Shown here in pieces: positions 25,016 to 36,005 of a DNA stretch of 64,000 nucleotides. The notes under the pieces were generated by a model that saw nothing but the letters and a program-made list of their open reading frames with translations, was not told the origin of the DNA and searched no databases. Within the stretch, counting starts at the first letter, position 1, and every line of letters starts with the position of its first letter. The position numbers were made by a program, and so were the translations under genes. The stretch covers positions 45,624,429-45,688,428 of the forward strand of contig OZ038393.1 of the NCBI GenBank assembly GCA_964036045.1, in the 5' to 3' direction. Source of the DNA: Eutreptiella sp. 'Long Island Sound 2002' (lineage: Eukaryota > Euglenozoa > Euglenophyceae > Eutreptiales > Eutreptiaceae).

Positions 25016-25189
25016 TGCGATTTTTTTTGGAGGGGGTGGATGGTAATTTGAGCCCCCCTCACTTTCGACTTTAGGCCGCCCCCTCCCACAGCTACAGCCA
25101 AAACCCAAAGAATAGCTGCAGCCACAGTGAAAGCTGCAACTGCAGCCTTCGCCACAACCAGGGCCACACACAATCACACAACGACAACC

Positions 25190-25600
25190 AAATCCACACA
25201 CAATACCGCTTGCAGAAACGCACCCGCACCCACACCCACACCCACACCCACAACCACAACCACACCCACACCCACACCCACAACCAAAGCCGCAACCACA
25301 GCTACTACAATAACCACACCCACAACCAAAGCTACCACAACGGCCATAGCAACAACCCCACGCAAGCCCAGAACCACAAACACAACCACAAACACAACCA
25401 TACATGCATCTGCAGCCACAAACACAATGTTATGCGCACACAATCAAAGCCTATGCCACACAACACCAAAACCAACAACAGCATCCAAAACAACAGCTAC
25501 AAAAGCTGCAACACACACACTTCACACACACACACACACACACAGGTGCGCGTACACACATTCACGAATCTACATACACACACAAACCTAGGCAACCGGA
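25190..25600. repeat. CA / CCCACA microsatellite
   Basis: Runs of ACCCACACCCACA, ACAACCACAACC and CACACACA. Frames predicted here are low-complexity (Thr/His or Val/Gly-rich) and are not credible genes. Confidence 0.9.
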
Positions 25601-26304
25601 AACCAAAGAATGCTGTCACACACTCACAGTGACACACAAGGACACCTTCACCCACGCATGGATCCAGGCAAGCCCCCCCCCCCCTGGACTCACAATCAGA
25701 CATACATACAAACACACTAAATGAGAGAAACCAAGAGTGAACAAGCAATCTACACTTGCGCACATGCGCATGGGCACAAGCACACACACACAAACACACA
25801 CAATAGCACAACATACTTGCAAAGGTCATCGTCATTGCCGCCACCATCATGCACTTGATGCCATGGCAAAAAAATAGGAAAGGCATGGCAAGGGCAGGGC
25901 AAGGGGACGCGACAGGCAAGAGAAGAGAAGGGGTTCGCATGGGGTAAGCGGGGGGACGCGGCATGGCAAAAGGGGAGGGGAGGGGTTAAGGAGGGAGGGG
26001 AATGAGACTGTCATGGTGTACGTCAAGATGGTTGTATGATGAATGTCACCAAAGCGAGCGATATCCCCTGTGACCTATTTGTGCTTCATGGCGCGCGCGC
26101 CCGTGTGTGTGTGGGGGGGGGGGGTGCCATTTTCATGAGGCAACAAGGAACATCCTCGCCAATGGCTAGGTTCATATCCCCGAACCCGAACCCCGTAACC
26201 ATCTCTCCCTAGCCCTTCACTTCGCATGGTTCAATGTGGCCATGGGTTGGTGAACACGCAGGATAATTGCCCACAAGAATGAATGTGGTTGTGGAAGGGG
26301 GGAG

Positions 26305-26465
26305 AAACTCCTCAGTGAGCCCTGAGTGAGCCCTGAGTGAGCCCCTAGTTAGCTCTCACTAAGCGCTCAGTGAGGCATTTGGCGCGCTCAGTGAGAGCTA
26401 AGTGAGAGCTAAGTGAGCTGGCTCAGTGACGGCTCAGTGATGGCTCCCGTCGGGGCGCTCAGTCA
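26305..26465. repeat. second CTCAGTGAG-box cluster
   Basis: CTCAGTGAG, CTGAGTGAG, CTAAGTGAG and the palindrome GCGCTCAGTGAG recur with TGGC/GGCGCGCTC spacers. This is the same motif family as at 24490-24660. The cluster lies 260 bp downstream of the piggyBac gene's 3' end, and no matching cluster was found on the gene's other side. Confidence 0.7.
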
Positions 26466-26728
26466 ACTGAGCTGTCGCCAAAAAAAGTACCCCCCCCCCT
26501 TGAACCATGACCAAGTCAGTATCTAAAACTTCTAAAAACATGAAATGCACATTACCTACCATGCCGACAACAAAACAAACAAGCACAAAGACATCGCAAT
26601 GCCCAACTGAGCCCCAAATGAGCCCCAACTTCACATTTCCACGTAGCCACCAGTGAGCCGCAGGTACAAATGGCAGGGCCCTCCGCCGCCTTGACCGTCT
26701 CGTTCCGCCCCGTCACGCCCATGACAGA

Positions 26729-27881
26729 CTACACGTCGTGGACATCCCGAAAGCACTTGATGTGCACATGCTTCCAGCACGCTCCGCACGTCCAACGTGT
26801 ACTCCCGTTGCGGCAATGCGCGCACAAGAGGCGGCTCGCAAAGAACTTTGGTGCATGTACCGTAGGGACCGCGGCGATTGGCCTTGTGTTGTTGAACTCC
26901 GCGCCGCCAAAACACCGCTGCCATAGGATGTCCCATTGGAATTCCCACATGGTTGTCTTCTCATCCACCAACCCGAATGCCTTGGCACTGGCAAAGGCAT
27001 TACCAGCCGCGTACCGCACCATGAAGGCACGCACAGCGTGGCTCCAAGTCATTTGCCGCCCCAGTTGGCGCATTTGCAGTGCCAATTGGTTGGCACCATC
27101 TACGGCACGGGAGAACTCCCGGTAACATGCTACGACCGGAGGGAGAGGGTTCCCTCTCCAGTCTTTGGGCACCTCCTCCCCATACCAACAATCGGTAAGG
27201 AGAGAGGCCAAGCGTGGGAGTTTGTGCCCAACCTTTGGGTTCTTGTACACGGCAAGTTCATAGTTCTTGTCGGCCACGATTGCCCGTGCAACGTCGCCCT
27301 CTTGGGTAAGGGCGGCCGCCCTTGTAAGGCCAGCATTTTGCTTATCACGCTTCGAGAGCATGGGAAGCGGCGGACGTTGGGCCGCGAACTCCTCGGCAAG
27401 CCCATGACTTCCGAAGAAGCTGTCCGCACAAGAGACCGTGGAGTGAGGGGCCATCTTCGCCCATAGGCGCACGATACCCTTAGCGTCATACTTGCCGCAA
27501 CATGACCCAAAGCGGCGAACCTTGCCGCGACGCCAGGTGTAGAGGTAGACGCTGAAGACGTAACCCCCAGCATTGTCGACAAAGACGTATATTTTGATGC
27601 CCGTAGAATGGGGCTTCCGGGCAATGTATTGCCGTGGCCCAAGGCACCGGCCACCACTGTGGGGAACGACAGCCCCGTCCCCACAACCCGCCCCAACAAA
27701 TTTCGCGTGCAGCGCTCCATGTCGCTTTGCACTCCTCCGTGACATATGTCTCATCGGTCCGTAATAACCGTTGTAGACGGCAGTAGATTTCCCGGGGGAG
27801 TAGGGACGCCATACACTTGTTGTATGCAAGGTGGCACTTGTCCCATATCCCGTCTACCTGCCTGGGACGCACCATTCCCAA
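26729..27881 (-). pseudogene. piggyBac-family transposase, partial and frame-shifted
   Basis: The frame from 27829 shows the piggyBac core (DDE_Tnp_1_7): RQYIARKPHSTGIKIYVF followed by DNAGGYVFSVYLYT; CADSFFGSHGLAEEF, whose ADSFF is the position of the second catalytic Asp (family DNxFTS); and FSRAVDGANQLALQMRQLG ... WSHAVRAFM, whose VDGAN is the third. The likely first Asp (TDETYVTE) is in another frame (27486-27881), so a shift occurs near 27640-27700. The C-terminus is Cys/His-rich (CAHC ... CGAC ... HIKC), like the zinc-binding end of piggyBac proteins. Family enzymes cut and paste at TTAA. About 200 N-terminal residues expected for the family are not seen, and terminal repeats were not identified. 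Confidence 0.78.
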
Positions 27882-28800
27882 GCATTCCTAAGGAACTCAA
27901 ACCTGTACCTGCACAGTGGAATGCAAGTGCTGGTGCTGTAGCACACGTACGACACATTGGACATGCCGTACGCGTGTACAGTGTCGACTCTAACAATGCC
28001 CCTAGGGCCTAGAGACACGGTTTGCGTGTCCAATTGGTCCTACAGGGATCTCAATGGCACAAGCCAGCCAAGCTCGTAAGTGATTCCGCTCCGTGGGGAC
28101 GGCGTGCACGTCGTGCACAACTTTTCTACCCATGGGACCGCGGATCGATGGTTGGTTTACAGTAGGATTGCATGCTCCGTGCCACATATAGGTCACAGCA
28201 CATACTCCCATATCTCATCTAGGGAAAAGGCCCATAGTTTTGATCTTCCTGGTCGAACACGATGTTCCAAATTTGCATCACAGTGCGCACGCGGCAAGGG
28301 TCCAGATTTCAGCTTCTGCAATGACGGCATGTTGTTGAGCTGTGCATACCAGGAAAGGGGTGTGCATTACTTGGACAACGTTACCTACATAGCATACAGA
28401 ACGTGTGGAACACTAAAAGTGTCTTTGGAGCCCTGAACAGACAATGTCCGGGACGAGGCGCACGAGGACCTCACTTGACGCCGGAAACACCATCGGAGCC
28501 AACATGCGGATCACACAGTTCACGAAGAGCGCGGGGTCACAACGTTTTCCCCCGGCAAACAGTTTAGCGTGACACTCCGGGTGCCCCAGTGGCAGCATTC
28601 GTCAAAAAAAGCTGGCCCTGAGCGTGCCATGATATATCATATCACGCGTAGACCCTGGGTGCCCCTCGACGGCTCCAAAGGCCAGAGGGACACACAGGAT
28701 CCTTGCGCCCCTGCCTGCGGCGGGACTCTCTTGACTGCGCTCACCACCACCCCGCCCGGCAGACTCGCCACTCGATATATCGGGCTGCAACTGCCATTAA
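27882..28800. other. unassigned, possible remnant of transposase 5' region
   Basis: No frame here could be matched to the piggyBac N-terminus. A 61-codon minus-strand frame (28413-28598; ALFVNCVIRMLAP...) looks mildly protein-like but has no identity. Confidence 0.3.
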
Positions 28801-28805
28801 TCATG

Positions 28806-29150
28806 TCAGCGCCGCCACCACTGTGGCATCCGCTATGTGAACGCATGCTACGACGGTCCTGGTGCGGTGTGGGTGTGCCCGTGGAAAAACAATGCCTAGG
28901 ACGAATGCGGTCCACGTGTCTCCTCTGGGACTGGCCACCCCTCCCTTTCCCCTTCGGAGAACTTCGTGTACATGTCCAATTCGCTGGCGCTGTGCTTGTC
29001 CGCATCCGAGAAACCTTCTTCAGTATAATCAGGTTCGGCAACTTTGCAAAACACGTGGGACATGTAGGCAGTCACCATGAGGTGCAGCCAAACAGGATGA
29101 GGCGGACAACCCCCCACACCCCCAAAGTGGTGTATTCCACCACCATACGC
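28806..29150 (-). CDS. possible terminal exon of element P, unknown
   Basis: With UAR=Gln one frame runs from about 29150 to TGA at 28806-28808, through TAG at 28896 and two further TAG codons. The peptide includes PPHPVWLHLMVTAYMSHVFC and KVAEPDYTEEGFSDADKH. A related peptide (RPHPVWPDL...LCEGGDYAGD) is encoded on the opposite strand at about 42165-42265, just beyond the other P-type repeat cluster. It may be an outer exon of element P or part of its terminal repeat. No family was recognised. Confidence 0.4.
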
Positions 29151-29267
29151 CCCCATCCTATGACTTTTAGATACTAAAACATGTTCCCTATGCCAAGGGG
29201 ACACCGTGTACACCGATGTCGCCATGTGCGCATGCGCCGTGCGCATTTCCCGAAATCCCACGATAGC

Positions 29268-29405
29268 CCCAAGACAGCCCTTGTCTTCACGACGACCCCC
29301 CTGTCGTAGTTCACCTGTCTTACGACACCCCCCTGTCTCGGCACGTGTCGCGAGCCCCTGTCCTAAGCCAGCCCCCTGTCTCGGCACCTGTCCCACAACC
29401 CCGTC
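29268..29405. repeat. P-type repeat cluster 1
   Basis: Repeated CCCCTGTC / GACAGGGG and TCTTACGACA boxes, for example CCCCCTGTCGTAG, CTGTCTTACGACACCCCCC and CCCCCTGTCTCGGCAC. The cluster lies just past the 3' end of the P transposase-like gene. Confidence 0.75.
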
Positions 29406-29425
29406 GCAAAGCACCATTTTGGATT

Positions 29426-31079
29426 TCATTCATCTCCTTAGGCCTTTCGACGTCCGATGTGTCGCTTCTTGTCCTTTGTGTCATGCAACGCATGCCACAT
29501 CTGCAAGCCCACGTGAAGAGCATCAAGCTCCAGTATCTGGGTGAATGCCCGTGCACTAAAATAGGGGCGCGATATTTGATCACCTAGAAAGGAATGCCAG
29601 ATGTCCATCGTGAACAGCACATTCCGCCTTTCGGTGGGGATGCTAGAAATATAAATTGCGGTACTCAGCCGCAAACCACCCACAATGGACACATGTCCAA
29701 TGTACCCACACTGTGGGTTGCCATTGCAACGCACGGCAATTATTGGCAAATTGCCCCACAGCCCGCGTATACGACTCCACGTCCTTATTGGTCAAACCAA
29801 TCTTGTTCGACCAACACTTCTCCATATACCACAAACTTAGAAGCATGCGCTGGATCACGGCATGCAAGGGGATGCTTGTCGCGCCTACAACCACACGCTC
29901 TTGAGGCCCCACATGCTGTTGAATAAGCTGCACAACTTTTGCGTGGTTTGCCTGATCTTGGGCAAACCACCTTCCCCCGCTAAATCAAAGTTACCGTCCT
30001 TAGTGGGCTGCGGTGCGTCCCCGATTTCGGACGGGATGTGGGCGGCCGCTTGCATCACGGATTGCACTACATTCCGCAGCAAAGGGCCGAGGGCACGGGC
30101 TTCTTAAATTTACGATTTACTATTCTACAAGCAATGTACCATGTCTCCAACACGACGTGTTGCGGGTATGGAACGGAGGAAATCCCCCCATTGGATGGAA
30201 CTTATAAAATCACTAGGGAGGAGGTTGTCACGTACAAACTCCTCAAAGGCGAGGTGACAATGCCAACAACAGCATTTAATTTTCGTGTGCCCACCGCACA
30301 TCCCTTCCCCATCTCTAGTTAAGAAACATTCCACCTCAATGCTCACAGTGGGGGTGGCAATCCCATTGCGACGTAGCTCACCCACCTAGGCATCTAGTTG
30401 CCCCAATTTGTCGGCTAGACGCAAGGGGGCGGCATCATGTGATCCAACGAAAGTGAACCACGTGCACCACAAACTAGGCCTCCCCGCGCTGCTTGCACTA
30501 TCTGTTAGGTCGATGTACACGTTCCCACGTGTGGCACTTGCCTTCCAAAAAGGAGTGGCATCCACACAAATGACAATACGAAACTTCGGAGGTACGCGGC
30601 CTTGGGGTTGTCGCATGTAGTGCAACTTCACGCGTTGCTCCACCACGTCCCGGATGTTGAAGAGGGCCCCGCAACGAGCCCGTCCCACACTGGGCTTGAA
30701 CACCACCGCCTTCGACTGGTAGAGGATGAGGTCTTGGCGCACCCGTCGTAGGGTGGCCCTCCTACATGTCCTCGGGAGTTTGTCCAAATTGCGGGCAGAA
30801 ATTTTCATCATTGGGAACTGGCCCACCAACGAAACTGCCTCCTCCTCACTCTCGTTGCAGTCCTCAAGCTGCCCCTCTAGCCGCAGGGTGTGATGCCCTT
30901 TGGTGTCCGTGATGATCTTGGTGGGTTCCCGCACAATTGCCGTGGCGGCTTTCTCCAGCATGCGCAAGCGCTCATGGCGCCATCGGTTGGACACAGTCCG
31001 ACTAGGTGCCAAGTGAAGCTTGGCCACATTAGAGCACACGGTGTCAAGAATGTCAGACAGGCTGCCAGAGGCCGATTTC
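29426..31079 (-). CDS. DDE-like transposase candidate of element P
   Basis: One frame runs from a 3' splice site (TTGTTTGTTGATAG, ending at 31080) for about 400 codons, crossing only TAG 30386, TAG 30125, TAA 30110 and TAA 30104; it has no TGA. The peptide aligns with the Q copy throughout. Shared blocks are VDATPFWKASATR (Q: VDATSLGKASSTR; first candidate acid, codon 30560-30562); TRDGEGM...CCCWHC (Q: TGDGKGM...CWLC), an acid followed by a zinc-type Cys pair; WGDFLRSIP; VWVHW; and SSIPTE, a candidate Glu. The D...GDG-CxxC...E order resembles cut-and-paste DDE transposases such as Transib/RAG1-like enzymes, but it was not assigned to a family. Frame changes near 29930 and 29650 mean the copy is slightly damaged. 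With UAR=Gln it ends at TGA 29426-29428. Confidence 0.6.
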
Positions 31080-31894
31080 CTATCAACAAACAATGTAACA
31101 ACATGCAGCAGACAACGAAACCCAAAACGATCTCACACACTGTTCAAGAAAGGTTAATAAGACAGGGGTCATGACACGGGTCTGTCTCAAGACAAGTTCC
31201 CTAGACAGATGCTACGATAGGGGGTCTGTCGCTGAACAGCCCCCCCGTCTTAGTACCTGTCCTGGTAGGGTGTCTTGCGACATACCCCTGTCAAGACCCC
31301 TGTCTCGGTGTGCTGTCGTGGTATCCCATCACCTTCATTCTCGGTGCATGTAGCGGAACCAAACTTCCACCCCCCCCCCCTGCATTACGGCTGCATACAC
31401 CCTTCCTGCATTGTGATCACGGCAAGCATCAGTGCTGCGGACATTCCTTTGCATGGCGCATCCACTGTCATTCCGTGCTTGACTACCACATTGCAACTCG
31501 GGTTCAGTTCATATTGCTTCTACGGTCTTTAAAAGAAAGTGAGCACCGTGGCACAACGAATTCTGCTGTCGGTTGACCATCACGCCACCGCTGCAACAAA
31601 AAGAAAAAAATGTATATCAGGCTCACATAGGGGAGCCACGTGACGACCAGGTGGCACAATTCCAAATGAAGATCAGCCGCACACATTAAAATTGTTGCTT
31701 GCACACTGTGTGCGACTAATGTAAACTACGATCGATGCATTGCCCCCCCCCCCCCCTCCAAGTGCAGGGAGAGGGTTGGTCAACTCCCTGCATCATAAAG
31801 AGCCTGCCACAACCCCCAGGCAGGGGTGACGGGAAAGTGTTCCTAGGGGGAAGGAAACAGTGCCAATACAACCTTGCATCGGAGTGGATTGGCC
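31080..31894 (-). other. probable intron of element P carrying P-type repeats
   Basis: The 3' splice site at 31080 is clear. The donor was not pinned; candidates lie between 31750 and 31895. The region holds the second P-type cluster (31160-31325) and no ordered protein. Q carries a TET/JBP-like domain at the corresponding position; I could not find one here. Confidence 0.45.
31160..31325. repeat. P-type repeat cluster 2
   Basis: AAGACAGGGGTCATGACA, GGGTCTGTCTCAAGACA, TGTCAAGACCCCTGTCTC and related boxes, the same family as at 29268, 33070 and 41865. Confidence 0.75.
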
Positions 31895-33046
31895 TTATTG
31901 GGACTGTGAGTGGCTCGAACTGCCCTTCGCTGCCATGGACTGATACAGTTCCCGCCGATGTGCTGTCATCTCCTTCTGTGCACCAAGTTGCGTTTTCAGG
32001 GTCTCCGCCAGGCTTTCTCCTTGGGCCAGCCGGCCTTCAAGCTCCACCCGGAGAGCCTTCTCCTGGTTGACTTGCACCGTGAGGTCCGAGACCTCCACTT
32101 GGGCCTCCGCGGCTTTTTTCTTAGCCTGCTCGAGCACTTCCTTCCAAGGGCCTACGACCTCCTGCTGCTTGTCCCGATGCTTCCGGCGCTCCTCAAAAAG
32201 ATGCTCCCTGAGGGCAGTTTGGTGCTCCTTCTTGAGTGCACGGACCTCCGGGGCGTGCGCCTCCTTGAGCGCCTTGATCTCCGTGGACGCAGCCCCCTTG
32301 GTGGGGCGTGGTGATTGCTCCGCCCTTGCGTCGCTCCTTGTTGACAACACCAACTCCTCCAAGAGGCCCAGGCTGGTTTTCCGCTTCTTTGTGGGGTGTA
32401 CGTGCAAGTTTGAATCCCTTGTGTCTTGGGCCTCCGACTTCTCCGACTTGACTTGCACCTCCTCTCGTTCCCGTGACCAAAACTCATTCTCCGACAACGT
32501 GCGCACGTGGTCCGCGACTGGCTCTCCCCCAATATTTCTCAACTTCGACAAGCTGGTCCAACGGCTGTGGTTTGATGTGTAGTTCAAAGGGGCGTGCACG
32601 AGGAATCGCTCCTTGATTTGCGTCTTACCCCCTTCGCGAGGCTAAGTTGTGCACCGCACCAGTGCTCCGAACCAGTACCGTCCCCGGCAGAGCTATTGAC
32701 CGGAACGGGCATCTTCACGTCGCGCGCCTTGAGATGGCCCTCTCTGTCGTAGCAGTTTATGAAGGCTCTCCTATAGTACACGGTCGCCCCCTTCGAGTCC
32801 GACGCGGCATCCGACGGTGTCGGGACCACTGCAGTGCCACACGGTACCGGGTCCGTAGTCCTCGCCCGAAATGAGCGGGAATTCCAACGAGGGGGCGGCT
32901 TGCGGGGCCCCATCCTTCTGCCCCACATCCTTATGCCCCGCGTCCTTATCCCGCTCATCCGTGATGCTGACGAACAGAACGAAACGGCGAACTCTGGGGG
33001 TGACAGGGGTTGTCACGTCCATGGCCAGAAGAACATCCACTAAGGC
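31895..33046 (-). CDS. coiled-coil segment of the element P polyprotein
   Basis: It begins after a strong 3' splice site (TGCTCTTTCACTTCAG, ending at 33047). The first part (ALVDVLLAMDVTTPV) and a middle block (YYRRAFINCYDREGHLKARD) align with the Q segment (FRVCFIDETSGEYTRREV). A nuclear-type KKRK precedes a long charged coiled coil with heptads (about 32350 down to 31930: LKEAHAPEVRALKKEHQ..., LTVQVNQEKALRVELEGRL). Two frame switches (near 32830 and 32590) break it. By position it corresponds to the Q coiled-coil exon and probably serves for dimerisation; no enzymatic motif is visible. Confidence 0.55.
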
Positions 33047-33282
33047 CTGAAGTGAAAGAGCACGTAAGGGCAGGGGGGCGCGACAGGGACTGCGATAAGC
33101 AACTGTCGTACGACGGGTACTTGGGACAAAGAACGGGACACGGGGGCCGTCGTGGGACAGGGCATGAAAACATGGCACAAGACAGGGTCCGTCTTGGGAC
33201 AGTGGGGCTATCGGTAGGGCTGTCGTGGTGGGCTGCCGCGGGTCAGGGGCTGTCATGATGCCCGTGTCGATGTCGTCGCTAC
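33047..33282 (-). other. probable intron of element P with P-type repeats
   Basis: Acceptor TTTCACTTCAG at 33047; a donor GTAGCG near 33276 is possible. It contains P-type repeats (33070-33260), as the homologous Q intron contains Q-type repeats. The phase with the suggested donor does not match, so the donor is provisional. Confidence 0.5.
33070..33260. repeat. P-type repeat cluster 3
   Basis: GGCGCGACAGGGAC, CTGTCGTACGACGGG, GGGACAGGGCATG, AAGACAGGGTCCGTCTTGGG and similar boxes. Confidence 0.75.
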
Positions 33283-35245
33283 CAGACTGGGCCCTGTCCC
33301 CCTTCTTTGGTGCTGCAACCTTGGAAACCCTTGAGAATTGTTTGTCCCGTGGGTTGATCCAGCCGTAGTACCTTCATTCGACAATCCAAGAGAGGCGTTT
33401 GCACGGGAACAAGCATGCACCACAAAACATGAGCGCGTGTGGCTGAAAACTGCGGATCAGGCGGAGACCGAACAGTGAAGCCCCCAAACTGTACATTGCG
33501 GATAATTATACCCACACCCGTGGGGCGTGAACGGTGGCAAGGGCGGTGTCGGAACCTGTATAAATGAGGGAGTTGCCATAACAAAACTGACGCAATGGAC
33601 AATGCTTAGGGCTGGGTGCAGCGTCCCCCATGCTCCGCACTTCCGTGCATGCCCAAGGCATGTCACCCACCGTGATGTACAAGTGGGTATTCTGATCGCA
33701 CGACATGAAGAAGCTTGCCGTACCGAGTAGACTCGGGGTGTCGGTGACTGTCTTCGCCTTGAATTCCAAGTGCCAACCTGGGTTGGTGCGGCGCGCCCCA
33801 CAAAATGTACCAGCGTGAGAGCAGCTCCGGCACACCAGCTCTTACTGACACAGCGTGCAAAGGGACCTGTTGCTGGCGCTTTGCTTCTTGTTGCATCCCG
33901 TGCATGGTCCGTCTTGACCAAGATTGTCAGGCGGAGGCGCCATGGTGCAATCAAGGGGCGGCAAAACGGGATATTTGGCACGGTGGGTCACACGATGCGT
34001 CCCAAAGCCCATACCAATGAGGACCAAAGGCTCATACATACCACTGCGCTTCCCCGGAAGGCGAACAATGCAGTCCGATGAACAAATGAACAACTCGCCG
34101 GCCACCGTGGGGAATGGCAACCCGTTCCATGGCTGCGGCAAACCCCCAGAGCTGTATGGGACGAAGTACCCGTTCGTTGTGCTATCCGCTGCATGTGGCC
34201 CAACAACCAGAGTGTAGGACGTGAAGAAGATCCTGTCATCAAGAACAAGGCGTCTTTGAGCTGCACGATGAATCGGCCCCGGTGACCCATTGGGAAGGGG
34301 GACCAACTTGACGAACAAAAGGTGGAGCTGCTTTTGGGCACCTACAAAGGACGTTCGCACCCTTTCAAGTTGCTTCATGGCAAAGCCGCGAATTTGCGGT
34401 AAAGGAGCTGTGTAACCATGCGAAAGACTTGTCACTTCCGCTGCCGAAAGACGAGGCACGTCATCAAGGTACAAATCCTGATGAGGGGGCTTCACTGTGA
34501 CGGTCTCCCATTGAAACTTGTTGTGGGCCGCCCTGAACTCTAGTCGTACCTCGTTGATGATGTCGATTGATTCTTGCGCAAGAACGTATGACCAGCGTCG
34601 ATCGCCGTCCTCCCCATGTGCCTCCAACGGTGTGGTACAATCTGCCCCCTTGACACGGTCGTTGCACACGCCAATCACGAGTGGTGGTGGTAGGGAGGGG
34701 ATGGTGATGGGGTCGTTGTTGTGCGTCACCCATAGCCCAGCTGACGTTGTTCCTGGCCCATGTTCACTGCATTGGCGAGGGGAGTCGCTTCGGAGGGAGC
34801 ACACGGGGCTTGACAAACTTGGATCCTTCTGCATGGATAGGCAGAGGTGGTAATGCAAAGGTCCTTGCCATGATGTATTTTTCAGAGAGGCCCCTTGAGG
34901 GGCATCTGCTCGGAGGTCCAAGCACCCGTCGTCATCCAGGTTCTCAAAGTACACCGTCGCCTGGCGGCCATCCGCATCAACGGTAGCTTGGGCATACTCA
35001 AATAGGGGCTCCAGGTCTTCCCCACTGGGCTATACCACCACCACCTGCGAATCCAGGTTCCCTTCATGAATGTCGCGGAGGACGTCGCTGAAGCCCCCCG
35101 GGGATCGCTTGGCGGTCAACGCGGGCAGCATCTTGACATCCGCCATTGCACCATCACATTGCACCTGCATACTCTCCCTTGCGAGCATGTACTCTGTGGG
35201 CATTTTGGCGGCATGGACCACTGCTGCCCCCATCTTGGCCCCCAC
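33283..35245 (-). CDS. 2OG-Fe(II) oxygenase-like protein of element P, active site degenerate
   Basis: From ATG 35245 one frame continues for 580 codons to 33506, crossing only TAG 35030-35032 and TAA 33842-33844. Context at the TAA is CTLCQ, stop, ELVCRSC, a natural zinc-ligand stretch. It aligns with the Q oxygenase across the double-stranded beta-helix and the Cys-rich tail (CTGC...CTLC against CYGC...CVPC; HCPLRQFCYG against QCPLAKVCHG). However, the iron-binding HxD is HRA (His codon 34268-34270, Ala at 34262-34264), and the distal His of Q (DVHRG) is replaced (CIVRL). It is therefore probably not an active oxygenase. A frame change near 33510 precedes the last ~75 residues (GVGIIIRNVQFGG...). 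An in-frame TGA just upstream of ATG 35245 supports this start. Confidence 0.62.
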
Positions 35246-35259
35246 ATTGCCAATCCTTA

Positions 35260-35670
35260 CGCGTCACAAGTTGCCCACCCCCCACCTGGCGCTATGGCCC
35301 ACGGAAGTCCATGTTGTAGTGAGGGGAAAAGTATGTGAAAAGGGGTGTTTTTTTTTGGGTATCCAAACCCCCCTGGTGGCAACATGCAAAAACAAGGTGT
35401 GTATTTCAAATATATGCCATTATTTGCATTTCTGGAAACACAGAGATTTTCAAAATAAAGATATTCAATCACCAAAATATAGTGTTGTTTTACATTTAGA
35501 CCACTGCATTCCGATGCGGCGAGGGGGGGGGCTGCCTATTTTTTCTCTCCCCTTTGTTCCAGGGTGATCACAGAATCCCCCTATACACCGCAGATAAAGG
35601 AACCCCAAACATACCTTTCATGGAAGCACACAGAAAACTATCCCAAAGCATATACTTGTATTTCCTATTT
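35260..35670. other. A/T-rich non-coding boundary region
   Basis: Lower GC than its neighbours and no credible frame. It separates the 5' end of the P gene from the first S-type palindrome, so the left edge of the proposed S insertion should lie here. Confidence 0.35.
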
Positions 35671-36005
35671 TAACCAACCTGGCCGAAATTTCGGACAGCT
35701 CTTCGAAAAATGTCCAAACATATGGTCCTATTTGGCAGACAGGCCTAAGCTGGCCGAAATTTCGGCCAGGTCCATCAAAACTCCGAATATGATCACTGAA
35801 ATGGGTACCTATGACAGTAGACATGAGCAAGGAACACAGGAGCGGTGACATTTGAACAGGGTTTGCAACATAATAGACTCAATTACAAGCAAATACTTGG
35901 CAACTGACTAATCGAATGAGACTTTTGCACTGCCTATGGGGAAACACAATAATAAGAGGCTGAAGAGGCTGAGGGCTGCATGCTGGCCGAAATTTCGGCC
36001 AGACT

